This document shows, piece after piece, positions 13,269 through 21,110 of a stretch of DNA of 37,855 nucleotides. Under the pieces are notes generated by a model that was not told where the DNA came from, searched no databases, and worked only from the letters and a program-made list of their open reading frames with translations. The first letter of the stretch is position 1, and each line of letters starts with the position of its first letter. Both the position numbers and the translations under genes were made by a program. This DNA comes from a virus, in IMG/VR virus record IMGVR_UViG_3300033149_002200, positions 1 to 37,855 of that record. The stretch is one strand, 5' to 3'.

Positions 13269-15851
13269 CTAAAAAAATAAATCTATTGTTTTTTTAATAT
13301 CTCCACTTATTAAATATTCTTTTTTCATTGGTTCTAAAAGTGTTTTAATTTTATTGATAAAAAACTTTTTGACCATCATTTCTTTATCAAGTTGTAATAC
13401 ATCATCAAATTCTTTTGGCCATATATGAAATGTTATTGTTTGATAATTGAATTGATTCTTTTTTATATATACTACTTTTGCTTTTAATCCCTCATGTATA
13501 TCTTCATAATCATTTTCAATATTTAAAATTTTAAGAAGATTTCTATAATTTGATACACCTTTTACATGCCAAGGTGTTCCTTTTGTTGGTTTGTCATTAA
13601 CAATATATTTTCTTAAATTATTAATACCAATATTTGCAGCAAGTTCTTCTGGTGTAAGTTGTATCAATTCTTTTTTATATTTAATAATTGTTTCTGTTAT
13701 TTCATCTTCTGGTTTTCTTTTTAAAATCAGTTCCATTATATGTTTTAATCTTGGTCTAACTGCTTCAGAACTATCAGACCTTACAATTTCAAGACCTGTG
13801 ACAGACATTTTATCAACAGGTGTTCCTTCTTCATCGACACACCAATAAGCATATTTTTTCTTCTTTAAAAATAATGCTGACTTAGCAATAATTTCTTGTT
13901 TAAATTCAATTTTAAAATCTTTAACTTGTGAATTATAATCAAGTAATTGTGTTTCATTAAATATTCTTTTATTAACATAGTCTTCAATTTTTTTAGATTC
14001 TTCTTTTATAATTTCTATTTTTTTATTTTGGCTTTTGTCTTTCCATTTTGGGTCAAACAGTTCAAAATAATCACCAAGTCTAACAAAAAGACTATCAGTA
14101 TCTATGTAACAAATTAAATCGTTTGGTAATCCATCAATATTTTTATTACTATAATATTCATTAACAAATTTTTCACCTTGTTTAATTGTATGTCTACCAC
14201 AAGAAGTGATTGCTTCTGCAATATTTGTATTAAAATATCTACTATATGGAACAGCAAGAATACCAAATACGGCGTTTAACCAAATTTTTAAAGCCCATTG
14301 ATTTGAGAACAATTCTTGTGCTTTTGATAACATTTTATCTTTTTGTTTACCAGATTTCATTTTAGAAGCTGTATTTTTTAAATCTCTCATTTTTTGCTTT
14401 ACTGATTTTCTTTTGAAAAAAACATTTTTTTCAACTTGTGGTATCACACCAATTTTTGATGTTGAAAAAACAGAACCACAAGGAGCAATTGCAATTAGTC
14501 CCTTTTTTAAAACTTTATTAAAATTTGTTAATTTAATTCCTTTTATTTCTGATACACCAGTTGTTTCTTTAAACATGGTAAATGGTCTAAACTCTCGTTC
14601 TTTAACATAATATATTATTTGACTTTCTTTTAGTCCAGTTATTCTACCAATATATGTTTCATTTGACATATTTAAAGCTATTAAATGAAATGGATAGGAT
14701 GAAGTAATATCAATATCAATAATCCATGAGTGCATACCAACTATTGGTTCTTTTACATAAGCAGCTTCAAATGTTTCTTGACTACCACCCGCAAAATATG
14801 GAGCACACATATCATTTCTTCTATAATGTGTTAATAGAGCACCTTCAATAAGTTGAGTCATGGCATTATAATATTTTGCAGGTGCTTTAGATAAAAGTGA
14901 AAGTGATTGAACTAGTTTTATATATCCAAGTTTGTCTTCTAAATCACTAACTCTTTTACAGTCAGTAATATTATAATTAACATATTCTATCCAATCATTA
15001 ACATATAAATCATTTAGAGAACCTATATATTTCACTTTTCCAATACTAAGTTCGTGTTGACAAACATATTCAAGAGTATATTTTTCAAGTTTATTAGGAC
15101 TATACCATTTATAAATATTAAAATAATCAATTATTGAAACACCAGCTATATCAATATTAATTTCTTCACTATTTCTTTGTTTCCATGTTCTAACAACATT
15201 GATAGGTGATAAAAGATTATATATTTTTTTCTTTTCACCAAATAATTTAATAGTTCTATTAATAATATATGGTAAGTCAAAATTCCATATAAACCAACCT
15301 GAAAGAACATCACATGGATACTTATTCATATATTTTAAAAACTTAATAAGTAATTCTTCTTCGTTTTTACACCAAACAAATATATTATCTTTTAATTTTT
15401 TGGTTAATGGTTTTATACCAAATGATATAGATTTTTTTAATTTATTATCATAAATTGATATAATTGTTATTGGATCATTTGCTTCTTTAGGGTCTGGAAA
15501 TCCTTTATCTGCTTTAACTTCTATATCTAAATAATATACTTTTAAATTTGGAACAGATAACTCATCATCTGGAATGTCATAATATCTTTCAGCTAAAAAT
15601 TGTACTTCAGGTCTTACTTTATTTTCATACATTTTTGCACTACTATTTTTTTGCCATTCATAATAATTATAATAGGTACTAAATTCTTTTTTTCTAACAG
15701 ATATACCATCTATTGTTTTAATTTCTGAATTTTGAAATGGAATATAAACATATGGTACCCAATCAATTTGAGTGTGTGTATCTTTACCATTTATTTGCTC
15801 CCATAAATGAATTATTGATTGTTTGTTATTATAAAAAATATTTTTAAAAAT
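13269..15851 (-). CDS. 43: DNA polymerase, family B (gp43-like), apparent AUU start
   Basis: The exonuclease domain carries DIE (about residues 109-111), and NFDLPYI is the second exonuclease motif. The polymerase domain has motif A (DITSSYP), motif B region WLNAVFGILAVPYSRYFN and motif C YIDTDSLF with D584 and D586. The first ATG, at 15632, gives 787 residues and leaves only about 35 residues before the exonuclease motif. The frame is open for 73 more codons upstream and encodes a typical polymerase N-terminus, including IIHLWEQING and DWVPYVYIP. No ATG, GTG or TTG lies in that extension. The ATT at 15849-15851, behind GGGGGTATATAACA, gives the most natural start (MFKNIFYNNK). The full product would be 860 residues. 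Confidence 0.9.
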   Translation of the reverse strand: MFKNIFYNNKQSIIHLWEQINGKDTHTQIDWVPYVYIPFQNSEIKTIDGISVRKKEFSTYYNYYEWQKNSSAKMYENKVRPEVQFLAERYYDIPDDELSVPNLKVYYLDIEVKADKGFPDPKEANDPITIISIYDNKLKKSISFGIKPLTKKLKDNIFVWCKNEEELLIKFLKYMNKYPCDVLSGWFIWNFDLPYIINRTIKLFGEKKKIYNLLSPINVVRTWKQRNSEEINIDIAGVSIIDYFNIYKWYSPNKLEKYTLEYVCQHELSIGKVKYIGSLNDLYVNDWIEYVNYNITDCKRVSDLEDKLGYIKLVQSLSLLSKAPAKYYNAMTQLIEGALLTHYRRNDMCAPYFAGGSQETFEAAYVKEPIVGMHSWIIDIDITSSYPFHLIALNMSNETYIGRITGLKESQIIYYVKEREFRPFTMFKETTGVSEIKGIKLTNFNKVLKKGLIAIAPCGSVFSTSKIGVIPQVEKNVFFKRKSVKQKMRDLKNTASKMKSGKQKDKMLSKAQELFSNQWALKIWLNAVFGILAVPYSRYFNTNIAEAITSCGRHTIKQGEKFVNEYYSNKNIDGLPNDLICYIDTDSLFVRLGDYFELFDPKWKDKSQNKKIEIIKEESKKIEDYVNKRIFNETQLLDYNSQVKDFKIEFKQEIIAKSALFLKKKKYAYWCVDEEGTPVDKMSVTGLEIVRSDSSEAVRPRLKHIMELILKRKPEDEITETIIKYKKELIQLTPEELAANIGINNLRKYIVNDKPTKGTPWHVKGVSNYRNLLKILNIENDYEDIHEGLKAKVVYIKKNQFNYQTITFHIWPKEFDDVLQLDKEMMVKKFFINKIKTLLEPMKKEYLISGDIKKTIDLFF

Positions 15852-15853
15852 TG

Positions 15854-16111
15854 TTATATACCCCCATATGTTTCAAAAAAGCAAGTAATACATAATTGAC
15901 CAGCGCCTTCAACATAATAATCTCTTATACTAATATCATCACTTTTTTTGTAAGGTGTTATTGAATTACAATATACACATTTTTCTTTTTCTTCTTCTAA
16001 ATGTTCTCTAAAAAATTCTACTAAACTTTTAAGTTCTTCTTTAGTAAATCTTTTTCCACCTTCTTTGTGTGGGAACACAGGAAGATGTTTTAATAATTCT
16101 TTATCATCCAT
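15854..16111 (-). CDS. Small zinc-ribbon protein beside DNA polymerase (85 aa)
   Basis: The start overlaps the helicase stop and follows CAGGAGAAGATA. The N-terminal half is a charged helix pair (RFTKEELKSLVEFFREHLEE). The C-terminal half has CVYC and CITC about 27 residues apart, a probable zinc ribbon. Its stop is two bases from the proposed AUU start of the polymerase, so its translation may feed ribosomes into that gene. A role linked to replication follows only from position. Confidence 0.6.
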   Translation of the reverse strand: MDDKELLKHLPVFPHKEGGKRFTKEELKSLVEFFREHLEEEKEKCVYCNSITPYKKSDDISIRDYYVEGAGQLCITCFFETYGGI

Positions 16112-17493
16112 TATCTTCTCCTGTTACTGTTTGCTTGTTCTCGTCTTACTTTTGTATATATTTTTCTTTCATCACCTGATATTTCTTTTTCACTCATCCA
16201 TAAATCTAATTCTGTTGAGTCATATATTTTTAAACTTCTTGTATCGTGATAGAACATATTAATTTCACCAACACGACCACCTAATCTATTCTTTACAATT
16301 TTATACCATATTTCGTTTTGATATACCATGGCGTCTTCATCAACACCTAAAATTGACATAAAATCTGCTGTTGCTGGAACACCATGACTTTCTGCAATAT
16401 AATTAAAATCAATTTGTTCAAACCCAACAAAAGAACCTTCTCTATTTAATTGACTTACTGAAATAACTGGTATTTCAAATTGAAATGATAATGCTCTTAA
16501 TTCTTCAGCTATTGTTTTTACTGAACTATACATATCACCGTATTGTTTATATGCTGCTCTCATTAAATTAATATAATCAACATATATAACTGATATTTTT
16601 ATATTTCTTATAATTAACTCACGAAGATATGTTTTAAAATCCATAACTGATGCGGCACCAGTTGGGAATTGTTTTATATATAAATTTCCTCTACCTTCTT
16701 GATCTCTTATTTCTTTAAGAGATTTTACTAATTTACCTTTATGTTTGTCTGATATATAAATTCTATTTATATCAAGTTTTGAGTATATAGAGTCAAATCT
16801 TTGGGCAAATTCATTTTCAGACATTTCTAATGTTAATAATACAATATTATGTCCATGTAAAACTTGCCTTGCTGCCATGTTTGCCATTAACTGTGACTTT
16901 CCACCATGAATTTTTGCCACTAAAACAGAAAGAGTAAATGGAGGAAAACCACCATTTATAAATTCATCAAATTGAGGAAAATAAGTTGGCACTCTATAAT
17001 CTGTTGCTGTAAATATCTTTTTAAGTCTTGACCCTAAATTCTTAAAATAGTCTAATCCTAAATCAATTTTTATATCTTTACATAAAGCCTTTTCAATTTT
17101 TTCTCTTAATAAATTTACATCTCCACCACTATCAATTATATCAACACCTTCTACCATTGCTCTTTTTATGGCTTTATCTTTAAGGAAGAAATTAATTTCT
17201 GTTAATAAATGATCTTGATTTTTAGCAATATTATAATCAATAGAATTTACTTCGCTAAATAATTCCTTGATATTGATTTTATCATCACTTGAATTTATAA
17301 CTGCTTCTGTTGGTGCAATTTGGTGAAATTCATCTAAATGTTTTTGATAATATTCAAAAGCATATTTTACTGATGGGTCATCAAAATATTCTGATTCAAA
17401 TACACTACAAACAAGAGTTAAAATTTTCTTATCAACCATCATTGATTTAACAATGAGTTTTTCTAAAAAATCACTATCTATTCTATTTTCCAT
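16111..17493 (-). CDS. 41: Replicative DNA helicase, DnaB/gp41 family (460 aa)
   Basis: The RecA-like core is clear: Walker A AKIHGGKS at about residues 193-200 and Walker B VIYVDYINLM near 300, then SVSQLNREG. The N-terminal 150 residues are the helical domain used for ring assembly and primase contact. The length matches T4 gp41 (475). It unwinds DNA ahead of the replication fork, 5' to 3' on the lagging-strand template, together with a primase that is not in this window. It starts behind AAGGAGATAG, and its start overlaps the end of the upstream small gene. Confidence 0.9.
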   Translation of the reverse strand: MENRIDSDFLEKLIVKSMMVDKKILTLVCSVFESEYFDDPSVKYAFEYYQKHLDEFHQIAPTEAVINSSDDKINIKELFSEVNSIDYNIAKNQDHLLTEINFFLKDKAIKRAMVEGVDIIDSGGDVNLLREKIEKALCKDIKIDLGLDYFKNLGSRLKKIFTATDYRVPTYFPQFDEFINGGFPPFTLSVLVAKIHGGKSQLMANMAARQVLHGHNIVLLTLEMSENEFAQRFDSIYSKLDINRIYISDKHKGKLVKSLKEIRDQEGRGNLYIKQFPTGAASVMDFKTYLRELIIRNIKISVIYVDYINLMRAAYKQYGDMYSSVKTIAEELRALSFQFEIPVISVSQLNREGSFVGFEQIDFNYIAESHGVPATADFMSILGVDEDAMVYQNEIWYKIVKNRLGGRVGEINMFYHDTRSLKIYDSTELDLWMSEKEISGDERKIYTKVRREQANSNRRR

Positions 17494-17869
17494 CTATCTC
17501 CTTGAAAGAAGCACATTTATATAATTTTACTCTTGAACCTTGTTTACACATCCACGAGCATTTTTTACATATTTCATTTATATCAGACCACCAATAATTT
17601 TCAAATTCATCTTCTGAAGGATTTATTGGTTTATCAAGTATATAAATAGAATTACAACCAATTTTATTTAATATTAGTGCTGTAGTTTGTTTGACGTCAT
17701 AATTTTTATTCTTATTTTTTATATATTTTGCAAGAGTTATATAATTTGCAACATCCTTTACATCGGAAAGTTTTTTAATTTCAGAATTTTTATGAAATTT
17801 ATACCCTTCAATATACCCAATATACCATTTTTTGTTTTGTTTAACAACAACTGATTCTTTTAATTCCAT
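17483..17869 (-). CDS. Small Cys-rich protein, first gene of the helicase operon (128 aa)
   Basis: The ATG at 17869 is preferred over one at 17902 because GGAGAAAAAAAT precedes it at good spacing and a promoter lies just upstream (-10 at 17894-17899). The N-terminal part has an IGYIEGYKFHKNSEI segment. The C-terminal 30 residues hold Cys residues in the pattern CxxCxxxC then C, probably a metal site. No family is recognised. Being first in an operon with helicase and polymerase, it probably acts in replication or is an early regulator. Confidence 0.5.
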   Translation of the reverse strand: MELKESVVVKQNKKWYIGYIEGYKFHKNSEIKKLSDVKDVANYITLAKYIKNKNKNYDVKQTTALILNKIGCNSIYILDKPINPSEDEFENYWWSDINEICKKCSWMCKQGSRVKLYKCASFKEIDGK

Positions 17870-17893
17870 ATTTTTTTCTCCTATTATTTTTTT

Positions 17894-17922
17894 ATTATAC
17901 ACTAAAATAGGATAAAAGTAAA
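17894..17922 (-). promoter_or_regulatory. Sigma70-like promoter of the leftward helicase-polymerase operon
   Basis: Read on the minus strand: TTTACT (17922-17917), a 17-base spacer, then TATAAT (17899-17894), a consensus -10. The predicted RNA starts about 17887, giving a leader of roughly 18 bases containing the GGAG site of the first gene. The -35 shares the GTTTAC core with the other promoters in this window. Confidence 0.7.
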
Positions 17923-17936
17923 CATATTTTGTTTAC
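17918..17936. repeat. GTAAAC-N7-GTTTAC inverted repeat joining two divergent -35 elements
   Basis: A perfect six-base inverted repeat with a seven-base centre covers most of both divergent -35 hexamers. It may be no more than two back-to-back promoters, but a single dimeric regulator bound here could control both operons. Confidence 0.5.
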
Positions 17937-17960
17937 ATATAGTATTCAATATGTTATTAT
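17932..17960 (+). promoter_or_regulatory. Sigma70-like promoter of the uvsY-uvsW operon
   Basis: TTTACA (17932-17937), a 17-base spacer, then TATTAT (17955-17960). The expected transcription start, about 17967, is next to the ATG at 17968, and no Shine-Dalgarno sequence is present. The messenger may therefore be leaderless for the first gene. Confidence 0.65.
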
Positions 17961-17967
17961 AAACATT

Positions 17968-18381
17968 ATGAATGATAAAGAAAAAATATTAGAACAGTTG
18001 TTAATTGACAATCCAATAGATGAAATGGTGAAGTTTTCAGAAATAGATATTCAAGAAAAATTAAAAGAAAATTCGTATATGATAATAAAGTATACTGAAC
18101 TTCACCATAAAGAACTATTTATAATGGATGAACTTCAAATTAAGTATGATAAGTTAGTTGGTATTAGATATAAATGGTATAGATTTGATGATGATAAAGA
18201 ATGGACAAAAGTAGAAATAGAGAAATATTGTTTGCCTGCTGATACAAAAATTATACAAATGAAAAAAATAATGGATAGACAAAATGTTAGAATAAGATTT
18301 TTTGAAATGGCATATAAGGCATTTGAAAAACTTCAGTGGAGCATGAAAATCTTTAGTGAAAATTTACGTGGTGGGTATTAA
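17968..18381 (+). CDS. uvsY: UvsY-like recombination mediator protein (137 aa)
   Basis: From the ATG at 17968 the product is 137 residues, the same length as T4 UvsY. It is helical, with a WTKVEIEKYCLPADTKI segment in the centre and a C-terminal part of the form FFEMAYKAFEKLQWSMKIF, the pattern of UvsY. UvsY loads the UvsX recombinase on single-stranded DNA coated with gp32. It lies two small genes upstream of uvsW, as in T4, which strongly supports the call. An ATG at 17929 would overlap the promoter and is less likely. The start may be leaderless. Confidence 0.7.
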   Translation: MNDKEKILEQLLIDNPIDEMVKFSEIDIQEKLKENSYMIIKYTELHHKELFIMDELQIKYDKLVGIRYKWYRFDDDKEWTKVEIEKYCLPADTKIIQMKKIMDRQNVRIRFFEMAYKAFEKLQWSMKIFSENLRGGY

Positions 18382-18382
18382 A

Positions 18383-18625
18383 ATGGAAAATTATACAGAA
18401 TGTATACAAAAACTTAATGTTAAAGAAGATGATGTAATATTATTTTTTATACCAAAATATTATCTTGATGTACCAGATAAAGTAGTACAAGTTAAAAATT
18501 GGTTAAAAAATTTTAAAACAAAATTACCATATAATAATAATGTAGTTGTGATACCAAAAGATATTGACATGAAAGTTATTAAAAAAGATGACCAAAAATT
18601 ATTAGGTGAAGAGTGGGGGTTATAA
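18383..18625 (+). CDS. Small protein in the uvsY-uvsW operon (80 aa)
   Basis: The ATG at 18383 lies one base after the uvsY stop; a longer frame from 18356 would overlap uvsY. The product has a hydrophobic stretch VILFFIPKYYLDV and a repeated Val-Lys pattern, probably a small alpha/beta domain. Its stop overlaps the next ATG as TAATG. T4 also has small uncharacterised genes at this position, but I see no sequence likeness to cite. Confidence 0.5.
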   Translation: MENYTECIQKLNVKEDDVILFFIPKYYLDVPDKVVQVKNWLKNFKTKLPYNNNVVVIPKDIDMKVIKKDDQKLLGEEWGL

Positions 18626-18864
18626 TGAGTTATAGATTAAAATATTTAATTAATAAATTAATAATGAAAGCGTTTCTTTTTCCAGAAAACGATCCAAGAT
18701 ACAAAAATCCAGGTAAGATAATTAAAAAATTAACAAAAGCGTTTCTTTTTCCAGAAAACGATCCAAGATACAAAAATCCAGGTAAGATAATTAAAAAATT
18801 AACAAAAGAAGAAAGGGAATTATTAAAAGGAGCAAAATCTAAAGATTTTTACCATAGAATATGA
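18625..18864 (+). CDS. Small basic protein with an exact internal duplication (79 aa)
   Basis: The start at 18625 overlaps the previous stop as TAATG. Residues about 15-60 are two identical 23-residue copies of a module beginning KAFLFPENDPRYKNPGK, coded by an exact 69-base tandem repeat. The original gene probably had one copy and encoded about 56 residues, the usual size of the small genes next to uvsW. The C-terminus (EERELLKGAKSKDFYHRI) overlaps the uvsW start by four bases. Function unknown. Confidence 0.5.
   Translation: MSYRLKYLINKLIMKAFLFPENDPRYKNPGKIIKKLTKAFLFPENDPRYKNPGKIIKKLTKEERELLKGAKSKDFYHRI
18667..18804 (+). repeat. Perfect tandem duplication, 2 x 69 bases, in frame
   Basis: Copy one spans 18667-18735 and copy two 18736-18804, identical at every base; the match runs four bases further (to 18808). 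A length of 69 keeps the frame. The lack of any silent difference shows that the duplication is recent, or is an assembly artefact. Confidence 0.85.
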
Positions 18865-20312
18865 ATGAAGTTAGATTAGAATTAGCAAATAATTTACATA
18901 TAAGAATAGTATCAGATAATAGAAAATATATGATTGGTATACGTGAATACTTTACTCAACATGTGGAAGGATTTCAATTTATGCCTGCGTGGCGTTCAGG
19001 AAGTTGGGATGGTAAAATTTGTATGATAAATAAGGTAACAAATACAATTCCATATGGTTTATTATTTGATTATATAAGATTACATAAAAAATATTTTAAG
19101 AGTCATAAATTAGTTATTAGTGATGAAGTAAAGCAATTATTTAAAGGTCAAAATTTTATACCTCGTTACAATCTTAGTCTTAAACCATATCCATATCAAA
19201 AAGAATGTATACGGGCTTGTTTAAATTATACAAAGGGTATAATAAGGTCAGCAACTGCTTCTGGTAAATCACTTATTATTTCATATCTTATTAAAACACT
19301 TCTTGATAGAAAAAAATCAGGTGTAACTAATGTTATAATAGTAGTTCCTAATAAACAATTAGTTGAGCAATTTTATAGTGATATGATTGAATATAAAATT
19401 AATAAGAATATTATTGGTCGTGTGTATCAAAAATATAAAGAGTGGGATAAACCAATAACTATATCTACATGGCAAACATTAATGAATAACCATGATAAAC
19501 TTTTACTTTATGATTGTATAATAGTTGATGAGTGTCATGGTATGAAGGCACATCAACTAAAGAAAATTTTAAAGAAATCTGTTGCTCAGTATCGTTTTGG
19601 GTTTACTGGAACACTTCATTCGTCTATACTTGATAACTGGAATACAAAATCATATATTGGACCAATTATAAAAGAATTTCCATCTGGATTTCTTGCTGAT
19701 AAAGGGTTTATTAGTAAATGTAATGTTAATATTTTAAACTTAGAATATCAACAAAGTAAAATAAAAGGAACATATGATGAAGTAAAAGATATTGTTTTTA
19801 ATAGTTCTTTTAGAATGGGTTTAGTTAAAAAATTATGTAAAAAATTAGACCATAATGTTTTGTTACTTGTTGGAAAGGTTGAAAAAGAGGGTGAAGTATT
19901 AGAAGAATATTTAAAATCAAATACTGATAAAGAGGTTGTGTTTTTATCTGGCAGGGATGATGTTAATTTAAGAGAAGATTGGCGAAAGAAAATGGGTGAG
20001 TCTAAAAATATATTAATGATTGCTACTTATGGAATTTTTCAAATGGGATTAAATATACCTAATTTAAAATATATTGTATTAGTTGCTCCATTTAAATCTA
20101 AGATAAGAATACTTCAATCAGTAGGTAGGTCTTTAAGAAAACATGAAGATAAGGAAGATGGGGCTTATATTTTTGATATACATGACCATACAACATATTT
20201 TGATAAGCATGGTAAAATAAGATATAGATACTATGACTCAGAAAAGTTTGAAATAAATGAGTATGTTTATTTTGAAGGTGATGATATTGACTTAAAAGAA
20301 CTCTCTTTCTAA
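18861..20312 (+). CDS. uvsW: UvsW-like DNA/RNA helicase (483 aa)
   Basis: An N-terminal DNA-binding domain (FMPAWRSGSWDGKICM near residue 40) precedes a superfamily 2 core: Walker A ATASGKS (131-137), VVPNKQLVEQF, DECH (223-226), FGFTGT and the arginine-finger motif QSVGRSLRKHEDK. T4 UvsW (587 residues) unwinds R-loops and remodels branched recombination intermediates, moving the phage from origin-driven to recombination-driven replication. This version is about 100 residues shorter, yet the core is complete. Its start overlaps the previous gene as ATGA, and its last 21 bases overlap the opposite-strand gene. Confidence 0.85.
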   Translation: MNEVRLELANNLHIRIVSDNRKYMIGIREYFTQHVEGFQFMPAWRSGSWDGKICMINKVTNTIPYGLLFDYIRLHKKYFKSHKLVISDEVKQLFKGQNFIPRYNLSLKPYPYQKECIRACLNYTKGIIRSATASGKSLIISYLIKTLLDRKKSGVTNVIIVVPNKQLVEQFYSDMIEYKINKNIIGRVYQKYKEWDKPITISTWQTLMNNHDKLLLYDCIIVDECHGMKAHQLKKILKKSVAQYRFGFTGTLHSSILDNWNTKSYIGPIIKEFPSGFLADKGFISKCNVNILNLEYQQSKIKGTYDEVKDIVFNSSFRMGLVKKLCKKLDHNVLLLVGKVEKEGEVLEEYLKSNTDKEVVFLSGRDDVNLREDWRKKMGESKNILMIATYGIFQMGLNIPNLKYIVLVAPFKSKIRILQSVGRSLRKHEDKEDGAYIFDIHDHTTYFDKHGKIRYRYYDSEKFEINEYVYFEGDDIDLKELSF

Positions 20313-21110
20313 AACATCTTCTAATCCAGGTTTATTAGGGTCAACTAAATAATATTCTTTACAATTAAATGTTATTTCGTTTTCCATTTGTATTGCTTGT
20401 TTTAAATTTTTATTAGTATATGTTGATACTAAATTTTTTAAATCATATTCTATTTCTTCTATTTTTTTATCTGTAAAATCTTCTAATGTTAAATCTGGTA
20501 TAAATTCTAATAAACTGTCACTAAAATCACCATAATTTTCCATCCCCCACATATCTTTGTTTTCTAACACTTCTTGTATTGCATCTTGTCTATCACCATC
20601 TATTTGTAAATCTATACCATCATAATCCCAACTACCATCAAGATCACCATCATGTAATAAAGTATAATATTCTTCACTAAATCTTTCTTCTACATCTTCT
20701 AAACTAAGTTTATAATTATCAATTTTTGTATACAAATCACCAATTTTTGGTGACCATATATATTTGTATTTACCTATTGGAAAGAATAAAAATGCTTTAC
20801 CATATTCTTCAGCATCATCCATTTTAGAAGTAGCAAAAATACCTGATGACCGCGCATACCAACCAAATTTCTTCTTAAACAAGTTATCTAAATATTGTGA
20901 TGTTGTTTCATCCATATCTTTTGGTTCTCTATCATTTCTGGTTTTCTTTTTAGTTATTGTACCAGAAGCATACATATGTCCTCTTAGAAGAAATTCTTTT
21001 CTTCCTGTTTGTTTTAATTCTTTAAGAAATGGAGCACAATCTTTTTTAAGAGCATTAACAACATCATCATACTTAGACTGTTCCTCATTTATATATTGTT
21101 GTAATCTCAT
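20292..21110 (-). CDS. ADP-ribosyltransferase-like protein 1, capsid-targeting-like N-terminus (272 aa)
   Basis: The tag is MRLQQYINE, with a cut predicted after I-N-E. The mature protein has the marks of an R-S-E ADP-ribosyltransferase: R43 in FLLRGH, an ATS segment at about 93-95 (GIFATSK) and glutamates at 243/245 before ITFNCKEYYLVD. It shares KKDC (about 22-25), a KKTR-DR-P segment and FGW-x-x-R with two neighbouring genes, so the three are paralogues. T4 Alt is a packaged ADP-ribosyltransferase that modifies host RNA polymerase on injection; this may be a functional counterpart. An acidic insertion (about 130-225) makes it longest of the three. It is the last gene of the late leftward operon. 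Confidence 0.55.
   Translation of the reverse strand: MRLQQYINEEQSKYDDVVNALKKDCAPFLKELKQTGRKEFLLRGHMYASGTITKKKTRNDREPKDMDETTSQYLDNLFKKKFGWYARSSGIFATSKMDDAEEYGKAFLFFPIGKYKYIWSPKIGDLYTKIDNYKLSLEDVEERFSEEYYTLLHDGDLDGSWDYDGIDLQIDGDRQDAIQEVLENKDMWGMENYGDFSDSLLEFIPDLTLEDFTDKKIEEIEYDLKNLVSTYTNKNLKQAIQMENEITFNCKEYYLVDPNKPGLEDVLEREFF

Noticed and set aside
15110-15120. TATAAATA on the plus strand, a possible late promoter
   Set aside because: It lies inside the polymerase gene, on the opposite strand, with no rightward gene behind it for more than 2.8 kb.
20292-20312. Terminator between uvsW and the convergent late operon
   Set aside because: The two genes overlap by 21 bases and I see no hairpin with a T tract at the junction; the same holds for 11469-11472.
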